DNA of 64,000 nt from DASYLJ01 sp964432595 (GCA_964432595.1 CAYSOF010000017.1:1-64000), one strand, 5' to 3'. Shown: positions 10,976-19,657, numbered from the stretch's first letter. Made by a program: numbers and translations. Notes: a model not told the origin generated them from the sequence alone.

Positions 10976-12394
10976 GTGCGGGTTCTCCTCATATCCGCGA
11001 ACCAGGAGCGCAGTCCCGATCCGGTGGCGCCCATCGGGCTGTGCTACGTCGCGACGGCCGTCGACGCCGCGGACCACGACGTCACCGTCCTCGACCTGTG
11101 CTTCCGTCCGGACGTCGACGCCGCCGTCGGCGCGGCCGTGCGCACCGCGCGTCCCGACGTGATCGGCCTCTCGCTGCGCAACGTCGACAACTGCGCCTAC
11201 CCCGACACCGTCTCGTACCTGCCGCACTACCGTCGCGTGGTGGACGCATGCCGCGCGGCCACGTCCGCACCGATCGTCCTCGGCGGCTCGGCGTTCACGA
11301 CGATGCCGGCGTACTACCTGCGCGCGCTCGACGTGCCGATGGGCGTCGTCGGCGAGGGCGAGGTCGCGTTCCCGGCGCTGCTCGAGCGGCTCGCGGCGGG
11401 ACGCGACGCGAGCGGCATCGGCGGCGTGGCCGTGCGCGACGCCACGAGCGGCGCGGTGGCGATCACGCCGCCGGCGTGGCTGCCGAGCATCGACACGCTG
11501 CGCGCCGACCGCCGCTGGATCGACGTCCGGCAGTACTTCGAGCGCGGCGGGATGGCGAACATCCAGACGAAGCGCGGCTGCCACTTCAAGTGCACGTACT
11601 GCGCCTACCCCGTCATCGAGGGCCGCGGCATGCGCACGCGCGATCCGGCGCTCGTGGCCGCCGAGGTGCGCACGCTGCTCGACGAGCACGGCATCGACCA
11701 GTTCTTCGTCGTCGACAGCATCTTCAACGCGCCCCGCGGCTATGCCGAGCGCGTCGCCATGGCGCTGCGGCCGCTCGGCCGGCGCATCCGCTGGTCGTGC
11801 TTCGTCGGCCCGGCGAACTTCACGCCCGAGCTCTGCGACTTGATGATGGAAGCCGGCTGCCAGTCGGTCGACTTCGGCACCGACGCGGCGGCGGCCGCGA
11901 CGCTGCGCGGGTTCCGCAAGAGCTTCACCGCCGACGACGTGCTCGCCGCGTCGGCCGTCTGCCGGGAGCGCGGCCTGTCCTTCTGTCACAGCCTGGTCTT
12001 CGGCGGCGAGGGCGAGACGTGGGAGACCGTCGACGAGACGATCGCCGTCATGGACGCGTGCAAGCCGACGGCGGTGAACGCGATGTGCGGCGTCCGCGTC
12101 TACCCGGAGACGCCGCTCGCGGCGACGCTGCTCGCGCGCGGCGAGGTCCCGTCGGTGGAGACGCTGTACGAGCCCTGGTTCTGGTTCGCTCCCGGCGTGC
12201 GCGAGGGTCTGGCCGAGCGCGTCGCCGCGGCCGCCCGCGAGCGCGGCAACTGGCTCCTGCCCGGCAACAAGGTGAACGACGAGCTGGGCCTCTTCGAGCG
12301 CCTGCGCGGCCGCGGCTTGAAGGGCGACCTGTGGCGGTACGTCACGCGGCTGCGGCTCGGCCAGGCGATCGCCCGCGGTCCGTCAGTGGCCTGA
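10976..12394 (+). CDS. B12-binding-type radical SAM enzyme (2)
   Basis: A 472-residue protein with GTG start 6 nt after the halogenase-like gene. The N-terminal part is a Rossmann-type domain (VLLISANQ at the start, VLGGSAF about 101-107, VGEGE about 125-129). The radical-SAM motif KRGCHFKCTYCAYP has Cys202, Cys206 and Cys209, followed by the barrel and a C-terminal extension. The pairing with a flavin halogenase-like gene suggests modification of the same product, for example C-methylation; the reaction cannot be read from sequence. Confidence 0.88.
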   Translation: MRVLLISANQERSPDPVAPIGLCYVATAVDAADHDVTVLDLCFRPDVDAAVGAAVRTARPDVIGLSLRNVDNCAYPDTVSYLPHYRRVVDACRAATSAPIVLGGSAFTTMPAYYLRALDVPMGVVGEGEVAFPALLERLAAGRDASGIGGVAVRDATSGAVAITPPAWLPSIDTLRADRRWIDVRQYFERGGMANIQTKRGCHFKCTYCAYPVIEGRGMRTRDPALVAAEVRTLLDEHGIDQFFVVDSIFNAPRGYAERVAMALRPLGRRIRWSCFVGPANFTPELCDLMMEAGCQSVDFGTDAAAAATLRGFRKSFTADDVLAASAVCRERGLSFCHSLVFGGEGETWETVDETIAVMDACKPTAVNAMCGVRVYPETPLAATLLARGEVPSVETLYEPWFWFAPGVREGLAERVAAAARERGNWLLPGNKVNDELGLFERLRGRGLKGDLWRYVTRLRLGQAIARGPSVA

Positions 12395-12441
12395 CATCCG
12401 CCCCGCTCGTAACCGGGCCGCGGAAGGCGCACCCTGTGGCC

Positions 12442-13197
12442 ATGCACGTGGTGGCACTGCGACGGGTGGCCGGGGATCCGGCCGTCCTGGCGGGCGTGAT
12501 GGGCGTCACGCCCTACGACGCGCGCCAGCAGCTACACGGCCCGGGCCCGCGCATCCTGGCGACGTTCGCCGATCCCGACGACGCGCGCCGCCTCGTGGCC
12601 GCGCTGGGCGACGCCGGCTTCGACGCGCTCCACGTCGACCTGTCCTCCGAGGTGGTCGAGGTCGTGCCGCGCACGTTCACCCTGCGTCCGGGCGGCATCC
12701 AGGTGATGTCGCGCGACGGCCTCCCGCTCGCGATCCGCTTCGACCGCATCCAGGTCCTCCTGCGCGGCACGCGCATGCAGACCGCCGAGCACACGGAGGT
12801 CGTCCGCAAACGCAAGTTCAGCCTCGAGCGCGCGGTGCTGACGGGCGGCCTCATGATGACCCGCACCGACAAGAAGGAAGTCCGGCGCGTCGTCGATCAG
12901 CGCGAGGGCTTCCTGTACATCCGCACCGCGGGGGTCTCGGCCGTCGAGCTGCGCGAGAGCGAGCTGCTCTACGACGGCCTCGGCCAGCTGCGCGAGCCGA
13001 CGCGCACGGGCAACTTCACGCGGCTGGCGACCATCATCCGCGACGCCTCGCCGAAGGCGCGTTGGGACGACCGGATGCTGTCGCGCGCCGGTCAGCTCGA
13101 GGTGCTGGGCACGGTGCTCACGCCGGAGGACGATCTCGACGTCGCGACGGCGGTGCTGGACTCGGTGCTCCGCGACGTGCCCGACGCCGCGGCGTAG
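12442..13197 (+). CDS. Conserved-looking cytosolic protein of unknown function
   Basis: A 251-residue protein with no signal peptide or membrane segment and no domain I recognise. The first 75 residues look like a small alpha/beta domain (VALRRVAGDPAVLAGVMG, then FADPDDARRLVAALGDAG). The middle is strand-rich with a basic KRKFSLERAVLTGG stretch, and the C-terminus is acidic. GTG at 12436 is an alternative start two codons upstream. It follows the radical-SAM gene by 47 nt and ends 7 nt from a convergent gene. Confidence 0.7.
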   Translation: MHVVALRRVAGDPAVLAGVMGVTPYDARQQLHGPGPRILATFADPDDARRLVAALGDAGFDALHVDLSSEVVEVVPRTFTLRPGGIQVMSRDGLPLAIRFDRIQVLLRGTRMQTAEHTEVVRKRKFSLERAVLTGGLMMTRTDKKEVRRVVDQREGFLYIRTAGVSAVELRESELLYDGLGQLREPTRTGNFTRLATIIRDASPKARWDDRMLSRAGQLEVLGTVLTPEDDLDVATAVLDSVLRDVPDAAA

Positions 13198-13204
13198 GGA
13201 CCCA

Positions 13205-13894
13205 CTAGAACGTCAGGCTACAGTTCAGGTCGCGAATCCGCGTCTTGTGGTCGATCTCATCGGCCAGCTGTGGGTCGACGGCTCGCAACCGCTTCTGCTC
13301 GTGCGCGCTCGCTTCCGGATGCACGCTGAAGAGGGCATGCGCCGCCGCCGTTCTCAGCACGGGGTGCTCGCCGCGCGCGAGCGATCGTAGGGTTCGCGCG
13401 GTCGACACGGCCGGGGTGCGCAGCGAGCCCAGCGCTTCGATGCACGTCTGACGGACATCGAGCGCCTCGGACGATTGCGCGGCACATGCGACCAAGCTCG
13501 TCAGGACGCGGCGCTCCGGCCGCTGCAGCAGACCGAGCGTTCGCGCGGCCAGGCGGCGCGTCGGCGCATCCCCGTGCGAGAGGCGACCTAGCGGGCCCTC
13601 GACGGACGACGGGACCAGTCGCCCGATTTCTCCGACGGCGAACGCAGCATTGTTCCCGTAGCGACGGTCGCCGAACTCCCTGAGCGCGGCGAGCTCGTCG
13701 AGCATCTGGAGCGCCTTGTCGCGATCCACCGCGACGAGCGCGCCGACGGCTTGCACGGCCGGCATCCCGGTGTCGGCCACCAATGCTTCGCGGACAGCGT
13801 CTACCATGGCCGGCGCCGGCCGTGGGCTCGATGCTGCGTCGCATGCGCTGACCGTCAACGACGCCAGCAGTGCCGCTACCAGTAGGGCAAGCAT
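13205..13894 (-). CDS. HEAT-repeat lipoprotein
   Basis: A 229-residue protein. From ATG 13894 the sequence MLALLVAALLASLTVSAC is a signal peptide with a lipobox-like SAC. The mature part is built of alpha-helical HEAT/PBS-like repeats (VDAVREALVADTGMPAVQAV, RRLAARTLGLLQRPE, RQTCIEALGSLRTPA, LRTAAAHALFSVHPE). A TTG four codons upstream (13906) is an alternative start, but the ATG has a GGAGAGG ribosome site. Codon use is visibly less GC-biased than in the neighbouring biosynthetic genes. Role unknown. Confidence 0.72.
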   Translation of the reverse strand: MLALLVAALLASLTVSACDAASSPRPAPAMVDAVREALVADTGMPAVQAVGALVAVDRDKALQMLDELAALREFGDRRYGNNAAFAVGEIGRLVPSSVEGPLGRLSHGDAPTRRLAARTLGLLQRPERRVLTSLVACAAQSSEALDVRQTCIEALGSLRTPAVSTARTLRSLARGEHPVLRTAAAHALFSVHPEASAHEQKRLRAVDPQLADEIDHKTRIRDLNCSLTF

Positions 13895-13930
13895 CGTCCT
13901 CTCCAACGGTGGCAGGCGGCCGTCCGCAGT

Positions 13931-15184
13931 TCAACCCGGCGAGGCGTGCAGCAACGACCAGACGATGCCGCCGTAGTCGGTCTGGCGGAAGTCGCTGTTC
14001 GGGATGCTGGTCATGGCGTCGATCGCGATGCCGTCCTCCGCATGGCGCGCCCGCAGCATCGCGATGGGATCGGCCGGCGCTGCCGGCGGCGGCGCCTGGA
14101 CCTCGATCTGGCGGCCGCCGTCGAAGAAGCGGAAGCCGACCACGTCGTCGGCCACGATGCGGACCCCGTGCTCGTGCACCCACGTGTGGTGCCGCCGGCA
14201 GAGCGAGCAGAGGTTCGCCAGCGCCGTGGCCCCGCCCTGCGCCCAGGGCACCACGTGATGGCCGTCGACGAATCGGTTGGTGCAACCAGGGAACCGGCAG
14301 CCACCATCGCGAAGCCGCAGCGCGCGCCTGAGCATCGTGGGAATCGTCCGTCGCCTGCGACCGAGGTCGAGGACGTTTCCGCGGGAATCCTCATGCACCT
14401 CCACCACCGCCGCGTCGCACGACAGCCGATCCGTGGTGGCTCGCGGCAGCGCCGTTCCGTCGTCCAGCGTGCCGCCGACCTCGCCGGTGCTGCCGGCGTC
14501 GACGTGGACGACTATCTCGACGGGCGGCGCGGTGTCCGACGTGCCGGCGAGGTATTGCTCGGCGACGGCGACCAGCGCGTCCGCACGATGCATGGTCGTC
14601 CGCCGCGTTCCCGCGGAAGCGTCCTCGGCTTGCCAGGCGCGGGATGCCGCCGCTTGCATAGCTCGTCGGAACGCAGCCGCCTCTTCGGGGCGGAGCTGTA
14701 TGTCGAATCGAACGAATCCCGCCGTCGTCTCTCGCTCGCGCACCCAACGCAGCTCGACGTCGTCGTCCGGACGGCCACCGGCCGCGTTGCGCAGAGCGAG
14801 CCGGTAGCCCCGGCAGATGCGCTCCAGCTGCGACGCCGACGAGCACCGCGCCATCTCGAGCAGCGCCGCTTCGTTCTCGGGCGTCGCCGCGCGCGTGAGT
14901 GCCCGCACCTTCGAGTAACTGATTTGCCCGCGGCGAAGCGCTTCGTCGATCTGCGGCAGCTCGCGAAGCGCGCGGGCGACGCGTACATGCTCGCGCGCCG
15001 CGCCGAGGTCGAGCCCGACCCGCCACGACAGCCAGTGCGCGCATGTCAGCGCGCCCTGGTAGCCCCAGCCGTCGGATTCGTCGAACCGAGCGATCAACGT
15101 GAGGAAGCGATGGGTCGCGGCGTCGAGATGTGCGGCGAGCTCCGCGATCTCGTCGCCGAGGTGCTCGAGGTCGTCGGTGAACAT
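13931..15184 (-). CDS. DUF222 (13E12-type) protein with C-terminal HNH nuclease domain
   Basis: A 417-residue protein. The N-terminal half matches the DUF222/13E12 repeat family (FDESDGWGYQGALTCAHWLS, LPQIDEALRRGQISYSKVRA). The C-terminus has a complete HNH zinc-nuclease motif: CRFPGC, FVDGHHVVPWAQGG, then LCRRHHTWVHE. Such genes occur as dispersed, possibly selfish, families. It lies in a less GC-rich stretch between biosynthetic transcription units, which suggests it arrived as a passenger. No terminal repeats or target duplication were seen. Confidence 0.88.
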   Translation of the reverse strand: MFTDDLEHLGDEIAELAAHLDAATHRFLTLIARFDESDGWGYQGALTCAHWLSWRVGLDLGAAREHVRVARALRELPQIDEALRRGQISYSKVRALTRAATPENEAALLEMARCSSASQLERICRGYRLALRNAAGGRPDDDVELRWVRERETTAGFVRFDIQLRPEEAAAFRRAMQAAASRAWQAEDASAGTRRTTMHRADALVAVAEQYLAGTSDTAPPVEIVVHVDAGSTGEVGGTLDDGTALPRATTDRLSCDAAVVEVHEDSRGNVLDLGRRRRTIPTMLRRALRLRDGGCRFPGCTNRFVDGHHVVPWAQGGATALANLCSLCRRHHTWVHEHGVRIVADDVVGFRFFDGGRQIEVQAPPPAAPADPIAMLRARHAEDGIAIDAMTSIPNSDFRQTDYGGIVWSLLHASPG

Positions 15185-15559
15185 GAATGCGTCGTATCAC
15201 GCGGTTTCTCGACCGCCTGGCGGACGCCACGCCGCGCGCAGAGGCGACGATCGTCGAGATTCGTCGCGCGGCCCGGACGCGAGCGTCAGGGTTCGCACTA
15301 CCCCCAGCCATGCACGATCCTGACGAGGTACGACGCGCGCGGTTCGCCCCGTCTCGAATCCTGTCAAGTCGTCCGTCGCAATTTGTTGGCTCTCTGTTCA
15401 CCTGCAGCAGGCAAACCGGTAATCTCGCCCACCGCGTTGAAGCATTCGGCACGGTACGACACATGGGACAGCCCGCGGGTCCATGCTCCGTCATCGCGTC
15501 ACGCCGACGATCGACGCCCATGTCAGCGGCTCCCGTTGACACTCGTTGCACTGCACGTC

Positions 15560-15588
15560 CGTCGGCGACGTTTCCAGCGTCGCCGACG
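15560..15588. repeat. Perfect 11-bp stem-loop
   Basis: CGTCGGCGACG (15560-15570) and its exact reverse complement (15578-15588) flank a 7-nt loop, TTTCCAG. No T-run follows on either strand, so it is not a classical intrinsic terminator. It lies 15 nt upstream of a predicted -35 element and could be an operator or RNA-end structure. Confidence 0.6.
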
Positions 15589-15602
15589 ACGCCCCGACGA
15601 TC

Positions 15603-15631
15603 TTGACGCCGCACCGCCCCGCTGGTGTACC
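15603..15631 (+). promoter_or_regulatory. Predicted promoter of the GT1-lysA-dehydratase-methyltransferase run
   Basis: TTGACG (15603-15608), 17 nt, TGTACC (15626-15631), then 9 nt to the GTG at 15641. Confidence 0.4.
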
Positions 15632-15640
15632 GCCGAGCAC

Positions 15641-16555
15641 GTGCGCATCACATGGGTCGTACAGAGCGTCCCATCGGACGGCGTGATCACCGGCGACTAC
15701 GTCGTCGTCGGCAAGCTGTCACGCGCCATGGCGGCGTTCGGGGCGACGTCGGTCATCGTGCCCGCCCGCGACGCGCGGAGCGAGATCGAGCGCACCCGAC
15801 CCGATCGCGTCGTGGTGCACGGGTTCCTCCAGCAGGACGCATGGGACTGGGTAAGCCGTCTCGGCGACCGGATCCCCACCGTCTTCTGGTGGTGCACGAT
15901 GCACTTCAGCCCGACGTGGGGGGAGGACGTCGTCCGTCCGAGCCGCTTCACCGCGATCGCCACCAACAGCGAGCTGGCGTTGTCCTGGCTGCGCGCGTGG
16001 GGCGGGCACCGCACCCTGCTCCTGCACTCCGCGGCGAGCGCGGACGACGTCTCCGCCCCGTTCGACGCTGCGCTCGCCCACCCCGTCGTCTTCCTCGGCA
16101 TCGGCCGCCACAAGGACGCCGCGCAGGAGGACATGATCCTCGGGCCGGCACGCGACCTCGGGCTGGCCGTGTACGGCGCACGCTGGGACGACACGGCGTG
16201 GGCGCCCCACTGGAAAGGACCGCTCTCCGTCGGACGCGAAGCGTCGCTCTACCGCTCGTGCCGCGTGGTGCTCGGCATGACGGAGCGAACGCAAGCCGGG
16301 GCGGGCATGATCAACAATCGGCCCTTCGACGTCCTCGCCGCCGGCGCCGCCTGCATCATGCCGCACTACCCCGCGCTGGAAGCGTTCTTCGGCGACCGCC
16401 TGCTCTACACGACGTCCGCCGGCGAGACCGGCCGCCTGATTCGCGGCGTCCTCGACGGCAGCATCCGCCCGCCCGACGCGCGCGACTGGATCCTCGCCCA
16501 CCACACCTACCGCCACCGCGCGGAGCAGCTGATGGGGCTGCTCGCGCGCTTGTGA
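15641..16555 (+). CDS. Glycosyltransferase, group 1 / CgeB-like
   Basis: A 304-residue GT-B-type protein. The C-terminal part has the nucleotide-sugar binding pattern NNRPFDVLAAGAACIMPHYP, then ALEAFFGDRLLYTTSAGETG, as in CgeB-like and Glyco_trans_1_2 proteins. The N-terminal part has VQSVPSDGVITGDYVVVGKL. Start is GTG 15641 (V-R-I-T-W), 9 nt after a promoter-like box. It precedes a LysA-family gene by 29 nt. The acceptor is unknown; the location suggests decoration of the locus product. Confidence 0.78.
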   Translation: MRITWVVQSVPSDGVITGDYVVVGKLSRAMAAFGATSVIVPARDARSEIERTRPDRVVVHGFLQQDAWDWVSRLGDRIPTVFWWCTMHFSPTWGEDVVRPSRFTAIATNSELALSWLRAWGGHRTLLLHSAASADDVSAPFDAALAHPVVFLGIGRHKDAAQEDMILGPARDLGLAVYGARWDDTAWAPHWKGPLSVGREASLYRSCRVVLGMTERTQAGAGMINNRPFDVLAAGAACIMPHYPALEAFFGDRLLYTTSAGETGRLIRGVLDGSIRPPDARDWILAHHTYRHRAEQLMGLLARL

Positions 16556-16578
16556 GCACCGGCCCCATCGCCTAAACA
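16550..16578 (+). promoter_or_regulatory. Predicted promoter of the LysA-family gene
   Basis: TTGTGA (16550-16555, overlapping the previous stop codon), 17 nt, TAAACA (16573-16578), then ATG after 6 nt. Same layout as the 9603 promoter. Confidence 0.45.
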
Positions 16579-16584
16579 CCCCGC

Positions 16585-17817
16585 ATGTTCCTGACCCCCG
16601 CGCAGGCCGCCCAGGTCCGCGATCGCTTCGGCACTCCCTGCTACGTGTACGATCGCGCGACCCTCGAGGCGCAGGCGCGCTCCGTCCTCGCGTTTCCGAA
16701 CGCCTTCGGCCTGACGGCGCGGTTCGCCATGAAGGCGAACCCGAACCACGCGATCCTGACGATCTTCCGCACGCTCGGCCTGCACATCGACGCCTCCAGC
16801 GACCACGAGGTCGACCGCGCCCTGCGCGCCGGCTTCGCGCCCGAGCAGATCCAGCTCACGTCGCAGATGCCGTCGCAGCGCCTCACCGACATCGTCGGCC
16901 GCGGCGTCCTCTACAACGCGTGCTCGCTGCACCAGCTCGACCGCTTCGGCCAGGCGTTCCCCGGCCGCGACGTCACCATCCGCGTGAACCCCGGCCTCGG
17001 CAGCGGTTCCACGAACCGCACGAACACCGGGGGCCCCGGCTCGAGCTTCGGCATCTGGCACGCCTACCTCGACGACGCCGTCGCGCTCGCGGCGAAGCAC
17101 GGCGTCCGCATCCGCGGGCTGCACACGCACATCGGCTCGGGCAGCGACCCCGACGTGTGGACGCGCGTGTCGCGCATGTCCCTCGACATCGCGGGCCGCC
17201 TGCCCGACGTCGTCACGCTGAACCTCGGCGGCGGCTTCAAGGTCGCCCGCGTCGAGGGCGAGAAGGGCACCGACCTCGCCAGCGTCGGCACCGTCGTGCG
17301 CGAGGAGTTCGTCGCGTTTCGCGAGCGCACGGGCCGCGCGCTGCGGCTCGAGATCGAGCCGGGCACCTATCTCGTCGCCAATGCCGGCGCCGTGGTCGCA
17401 ACCTGCGTCGACGTCGTCGACACCGGCGGCGACGGGTACACCTTCGCGAAGCTCGACACCGGCATGACCGAGGTCACGCGCCCGTCGCTCTACGGAGCGC
17501 AGCATCCGATCACCGTGCTGGCGGAGCAGCAGCCCGCCGACGTGGTCTTCGTCGGCCCGTGCTGCGAGTCGGGCGACGTCCTCTCGCCCGCCCCGGGCGA
17601 TCCCGAGGCGCTCGCGCCCCGACGCGTGCCCCGCCCGGGCATCGGCGATCTCGTCGTCGTCGGCGGCGCCGGCGCGTACTGTGCCGCGATGTCGACCGTC
17701 AACTACAACTCCTATCCGCAGGCCCCCGAGGTCATGCGAGAGATCGACGGCTCGCTCCGACTGCTTCGTCGCCGACAGACGCCGGCGCAGGTCCTCGAGA
17801 ACGAGGTCGACGGGTAG
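16585..17817 (+). CDS. PLP-dependent decarboxylase of the LysA (diaminopimelate decarboxylase) family
   Basis: A 410-residue alanine-racemase-fold type III PLP enzyme. Schiff-base lysine lies in TARFAMKANPN (Lys50); HTHIGSGSD, NLGGGFK, EIEPGTYLV and GPCCESGD follow in family order. LysA makes L-lysine from meso-diaminopimelate, and this may simply be the housekeeping enzyme. It is only 7 nt from two hotdog dehydratase genes and a methyltransferase gene, so an alternative amino-acid or carboxylate substrate in the pathway is possible. Substrate residues were not checked against a structure. Confidence 0.85.
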   Translation: MFLTPAQAAQVRDRFGTPCYVYDRATLEAQARSVLAFPNAFGLTARFAMKANPNHAILTIFRTLGLHIDASSDHEVDRALRAGFAPEQIQLTSQMPSQRLTDIVGRGVLYNACSLHQLDRFGQAFPGRDVTIRVNPGLGSGSTNRTNTGGPGSSFGIWHAYLDDAVALAAKHGVRIRGLHTHIGSGSDPDVWTRVSRMSLDIAGRLPDVVTLNLGGGFKVARVEGEKGTDLASVGTVVREEFVAFRERTGRALRLEIEPGTYLVANAGAVVATCVDVVDTGGDGYTFAKLDTGMTEVTRPSLYGAQHPITVLAEQQPADVVFVGPCCESGDVLSPAPGDPEALAPRRVPRPGIGDLVVVGGAGAYCAAMSTVNYNSYPQAPEVMREIDGSLRLLRRRQTPAQVLENEVDG

Positions 17818-17823
17818 GAGCCC

Positions 17824-18153
17824 GTGGACGCGTTCGCCGAGGTGACCGTTCGCAGCGGGGCGGCGCGGTCGGTGGTCCGTCGCGCGCACGCCGAGGCCCT
17901 GTGCGCCGGCCACTTCCCCGACGACCCGCTGCTGCCGGGCAGCGCGCTCCTCGGCCTGATGGCCGCCCTCGCGGCGCGCGTGGCGCCCGACGCGCGGCTC
18001 GTCGCCGTCGACCGCTGCACGTTTCGCACCCGCGTGCGGCCCGCCGCGCGCATCGTCGTGCGCGCCGCCCGCAACGCTCCCGACCGCGTCACCGCCACGC
18101 TGCACGCCGACGGCGTCGCCGCGGCGCGCGCCACCCTCCGCTTCGCGCCATGA
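17824..18153 (+). CDS. FabZ/ApeI-like hotdog 3-hydroxyacyl-ACP dehydratase
   Basis: A 109-residue single hotdog protein. It carries the catalytic-histidine signature of FabZ-type dehydratases in CAGHFPDDPLLPGSALL (His30). Aryl-polyene loci have a short ApeI-like protein with this motif. GTG start at 17824 follows a TAGGAG ribosome site that overlaps the lysA stop. Its stop overlaps the next start (ATGA), so it is coupled to a second hotdog protein lacking the His motif, likely a heteromeric dehydratase pair. Confidence 0.82.
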   Translation: MDAFAEVTVRSGAARSVVRRAHAEALCAGHFPDDPLLPGSALLGLMAALAARVAPDARLVAVDRCTFRTRVRPAARIVVRAARNAPDRVTATLHADGVAAARATLRFAP

Positions 18154-18527
18154 CGCCCGAGCGCCTGCTCCGCCATCGCCCGCCCGCCCTGCTGCTCGCG
18201 GCGATCGACGCGCGCGACGCGACGACGCTCCGCTGCACGTCCGTCGCCGACGGCCCGTGGCCGTGGCCACGCATGCTCGAGGGCGCGGCGCAGACGGCGG
18301 GGCTGCTCGCCGGCTTCCAGCCCGGCGGGCCGGAGAACACGGCCGTGATCGCCGAGTACCGCGACGTCCGCCTGCACGCCGCCGAGCATCCGGGCCCGCT
18401 CACGTTCTCCGCGTCGCTCGACCGCCGCCTGCTGCAGTTCTGGCGCTGTCGCTGCGAGGTGCGCGCGCTCGACGGCACGCTTCTGCTCGACGCCCGCGTC
18501 ACGGTGTCGCCGGAGACGGCCGGATGA
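18150..18527 (+). CDS. ApeP-like hotdog dehydratase partner (1)
   Basis: A 125-residue hotdog protein. LLRHRPPALLLAAIDA near the start and GPWPWPRMLEGAAQTAGLL (about 37-55) fit the ApeP-type dehydratase pattern, in which the FabZ HxxxxP motif is replaced. It overlaps the preceding FabZ-like gene by ATGA and the following methyltransferase gene by ATGA. It probably acts with the 17824 protein on 3-hydroxyacyl-ACP during chain extension. The pairing is inferred from gene order. Confidence 0.75.
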   Translation: MTPERLLRHRPPALLLAAIDARDATTLRCTSVADGPWPWPRMLEGAAQTAGLLAGFQPGGPENTAVIAEYRDVRLHAAEHPGPLTFSASLDRRLLQFWRCRCEVRALDGTLLLDARVTVSPETAG

Positions 18528-19657
18528 GCGCGCCCGATCCGCGCCTCTATGCCATCCTCGCCGAGAGCGGCTTCGGCGACGACCTCTTCAATCCGCGCCA
18601 GCACGCCGCGTGCGAAGCGGTCGAGCGCTACGTCCTGGAGCACTGCATCGCGCTCGTCGGCGCGCTCGGCCTGTCGCCCCACCTCGCGACGCCGCAGACG
18701 GCAGACGCGCTCGCTGCGGCGTGCGGCATCGTCAAGACCGCGCCGCTGCGCTGGCTCCTCGCGCGGGTCGCCGCCGACGGCCTCGTCGTCCACGAGGATG
18801 ACGGGTGGCGCCTCGCCGCGCCGCTGCCGGCGCCCGCGATCGACGCCGTCCGTCGCGACGGCCTCGCGATCGATCCGTCGTATGCCCCCGCCTACGCGCT
18901 CGTCGACGAGGCCGCCGCGCTGTGGCCGCGGGTGCTCCGCGGGGAGGTCGCCGCCGAGCGCGCGCTGTTCATGCGCGCGCGGGTCTGGCTCGACTACTTC
19001 GACAACGCGCACGGCTACTACGCGATCAACAATCGCGTCGCCGCGCAGGCGGCGGCCGCCCGCGTGCGGCGCGACGGCGCGCGCGTGCTCGAGGTCGGCG
19101 CGGGGCTCGGCAGCGCGACGGAGGCGTTCCTCGCCGCCGCCGGCACACGGCTCGCGCGCTACGACGTCACCGAGCCGGTCGTCTTCTTCCGCCGCCGCAC
19201 CGAGCGCGCCCTGCCCGAGCGCCACCCCGACGTCCCGTTTGCATTCGGCGCCCTCGACCTGAACCAGCCCTGGGCCGCACAGGACGTCCAGCCCGGCAGC
19301 CGTGACCTCGTCTGGGGCGTCAACGTCTTCCACCTGGCGGACGACCTCGACGCCGTGCTGCGCGAGGCGCACGCGGCCCTCGCGCCGGACGGCTGGCTCG
19401 TCGTCGGCGAAGGGATCCGTCCGGCGCCCGGCGTGCCCGCGGGCGCGGAGTTCCCTTTCCAGCTGCTCGACGGGTTCACCACCGTGCGGCTCGATCCGGT
19501 GACGCGCCCCGAGGCCGGCTTCATGACGGCCGAGCCCTGGCTCGCAGCGTTCGCCCGCGCGGGGTTCCGCGACGTCGTGATCGTGCCCGACGTGATCCGC
19601 TTACGCGCGCTCTACCCGGGCTTCTTCGCCGCCGCGATCTGCGGTCGTCGCGGCTGA
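18524..19657 (+). CDS. Class I SAM-dependent methyltransferase with N-terminal winged-helix part
   Basis: A 377-residue protein. Residues 1-110 look like the helical/winged-helix dimerisation region of small-molecule O-methyltransferases. The SAM motif VLEVGAGLGS is at about 188-197, with DLVWGVNVFHLADD as the later strand. Start ATG 18524 overlaps the upstream stop. Likely substrate is the aryl head or a carboxylate of the pathway product. Its last 57 nt overlap the 3' end of the convergent flippase-like gene, an unusually long antisense overlap. Confidence 0.85.
   Translation: MSAPDPRLYAILAESGFGDDLFNPRQHAACEAVERYVLEHCIALVGALGLSPHLATPQTADALAAACGIVKTAPLRWLLARVAADGLVVHEDDGWRLAAPLPAPAIDAVRRDGLAIDPSYAPAYALVDEAAALWPRVLRGEVAAERALFMRARVWLDYFDNAHGYYAINNRVAAQAAAARVRRDGARVLEVGAGLGSATEAFLAAAGTRLARYDVTEPVVFFRRRTERALPERHPDVPFAFGALDLNQPWAAQDVQPGSRDLVWGVNVFHLADDLDAVLREAHAALAPDGWLVVGEGIRPAPGVPAGAEFPFQLLDGFTTVRLDPVTRPEAGFMTAEPWLAAFARAGFRDVVIVPDVIRLRALYPGFFAAAICGRRG

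Larger units (their letters stand above)
15185..15640. other. Gene-free stretch upstream of the glycosyltransferase operon
   Basis: No convincing gene. A 139-codon open frame on the plus strand (15187-15606) has no recognisable domain and normal shadow-like composition. The stretch is less GC-rich than its surroundings. It contains a perfect 11-bp hairpin (15560-15588) and the predicted promoter at 15603-15631. It may be the decayed flank of the HNH insertion. Confidence 0.5.

Noticed and set aside
13931..15184. Insertion sequence or intron containing the HNH gene
   Set aside because: No terminal inverted repeats, target duplication or intron structure could be found at its borders.
15187..15606. 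A 139-codon plus-strand gene upstream of the GT1 gene
   Set aside because: No domain, no ribosome site, low-complexity Arg/Ser/Ala composition typical of shadows.
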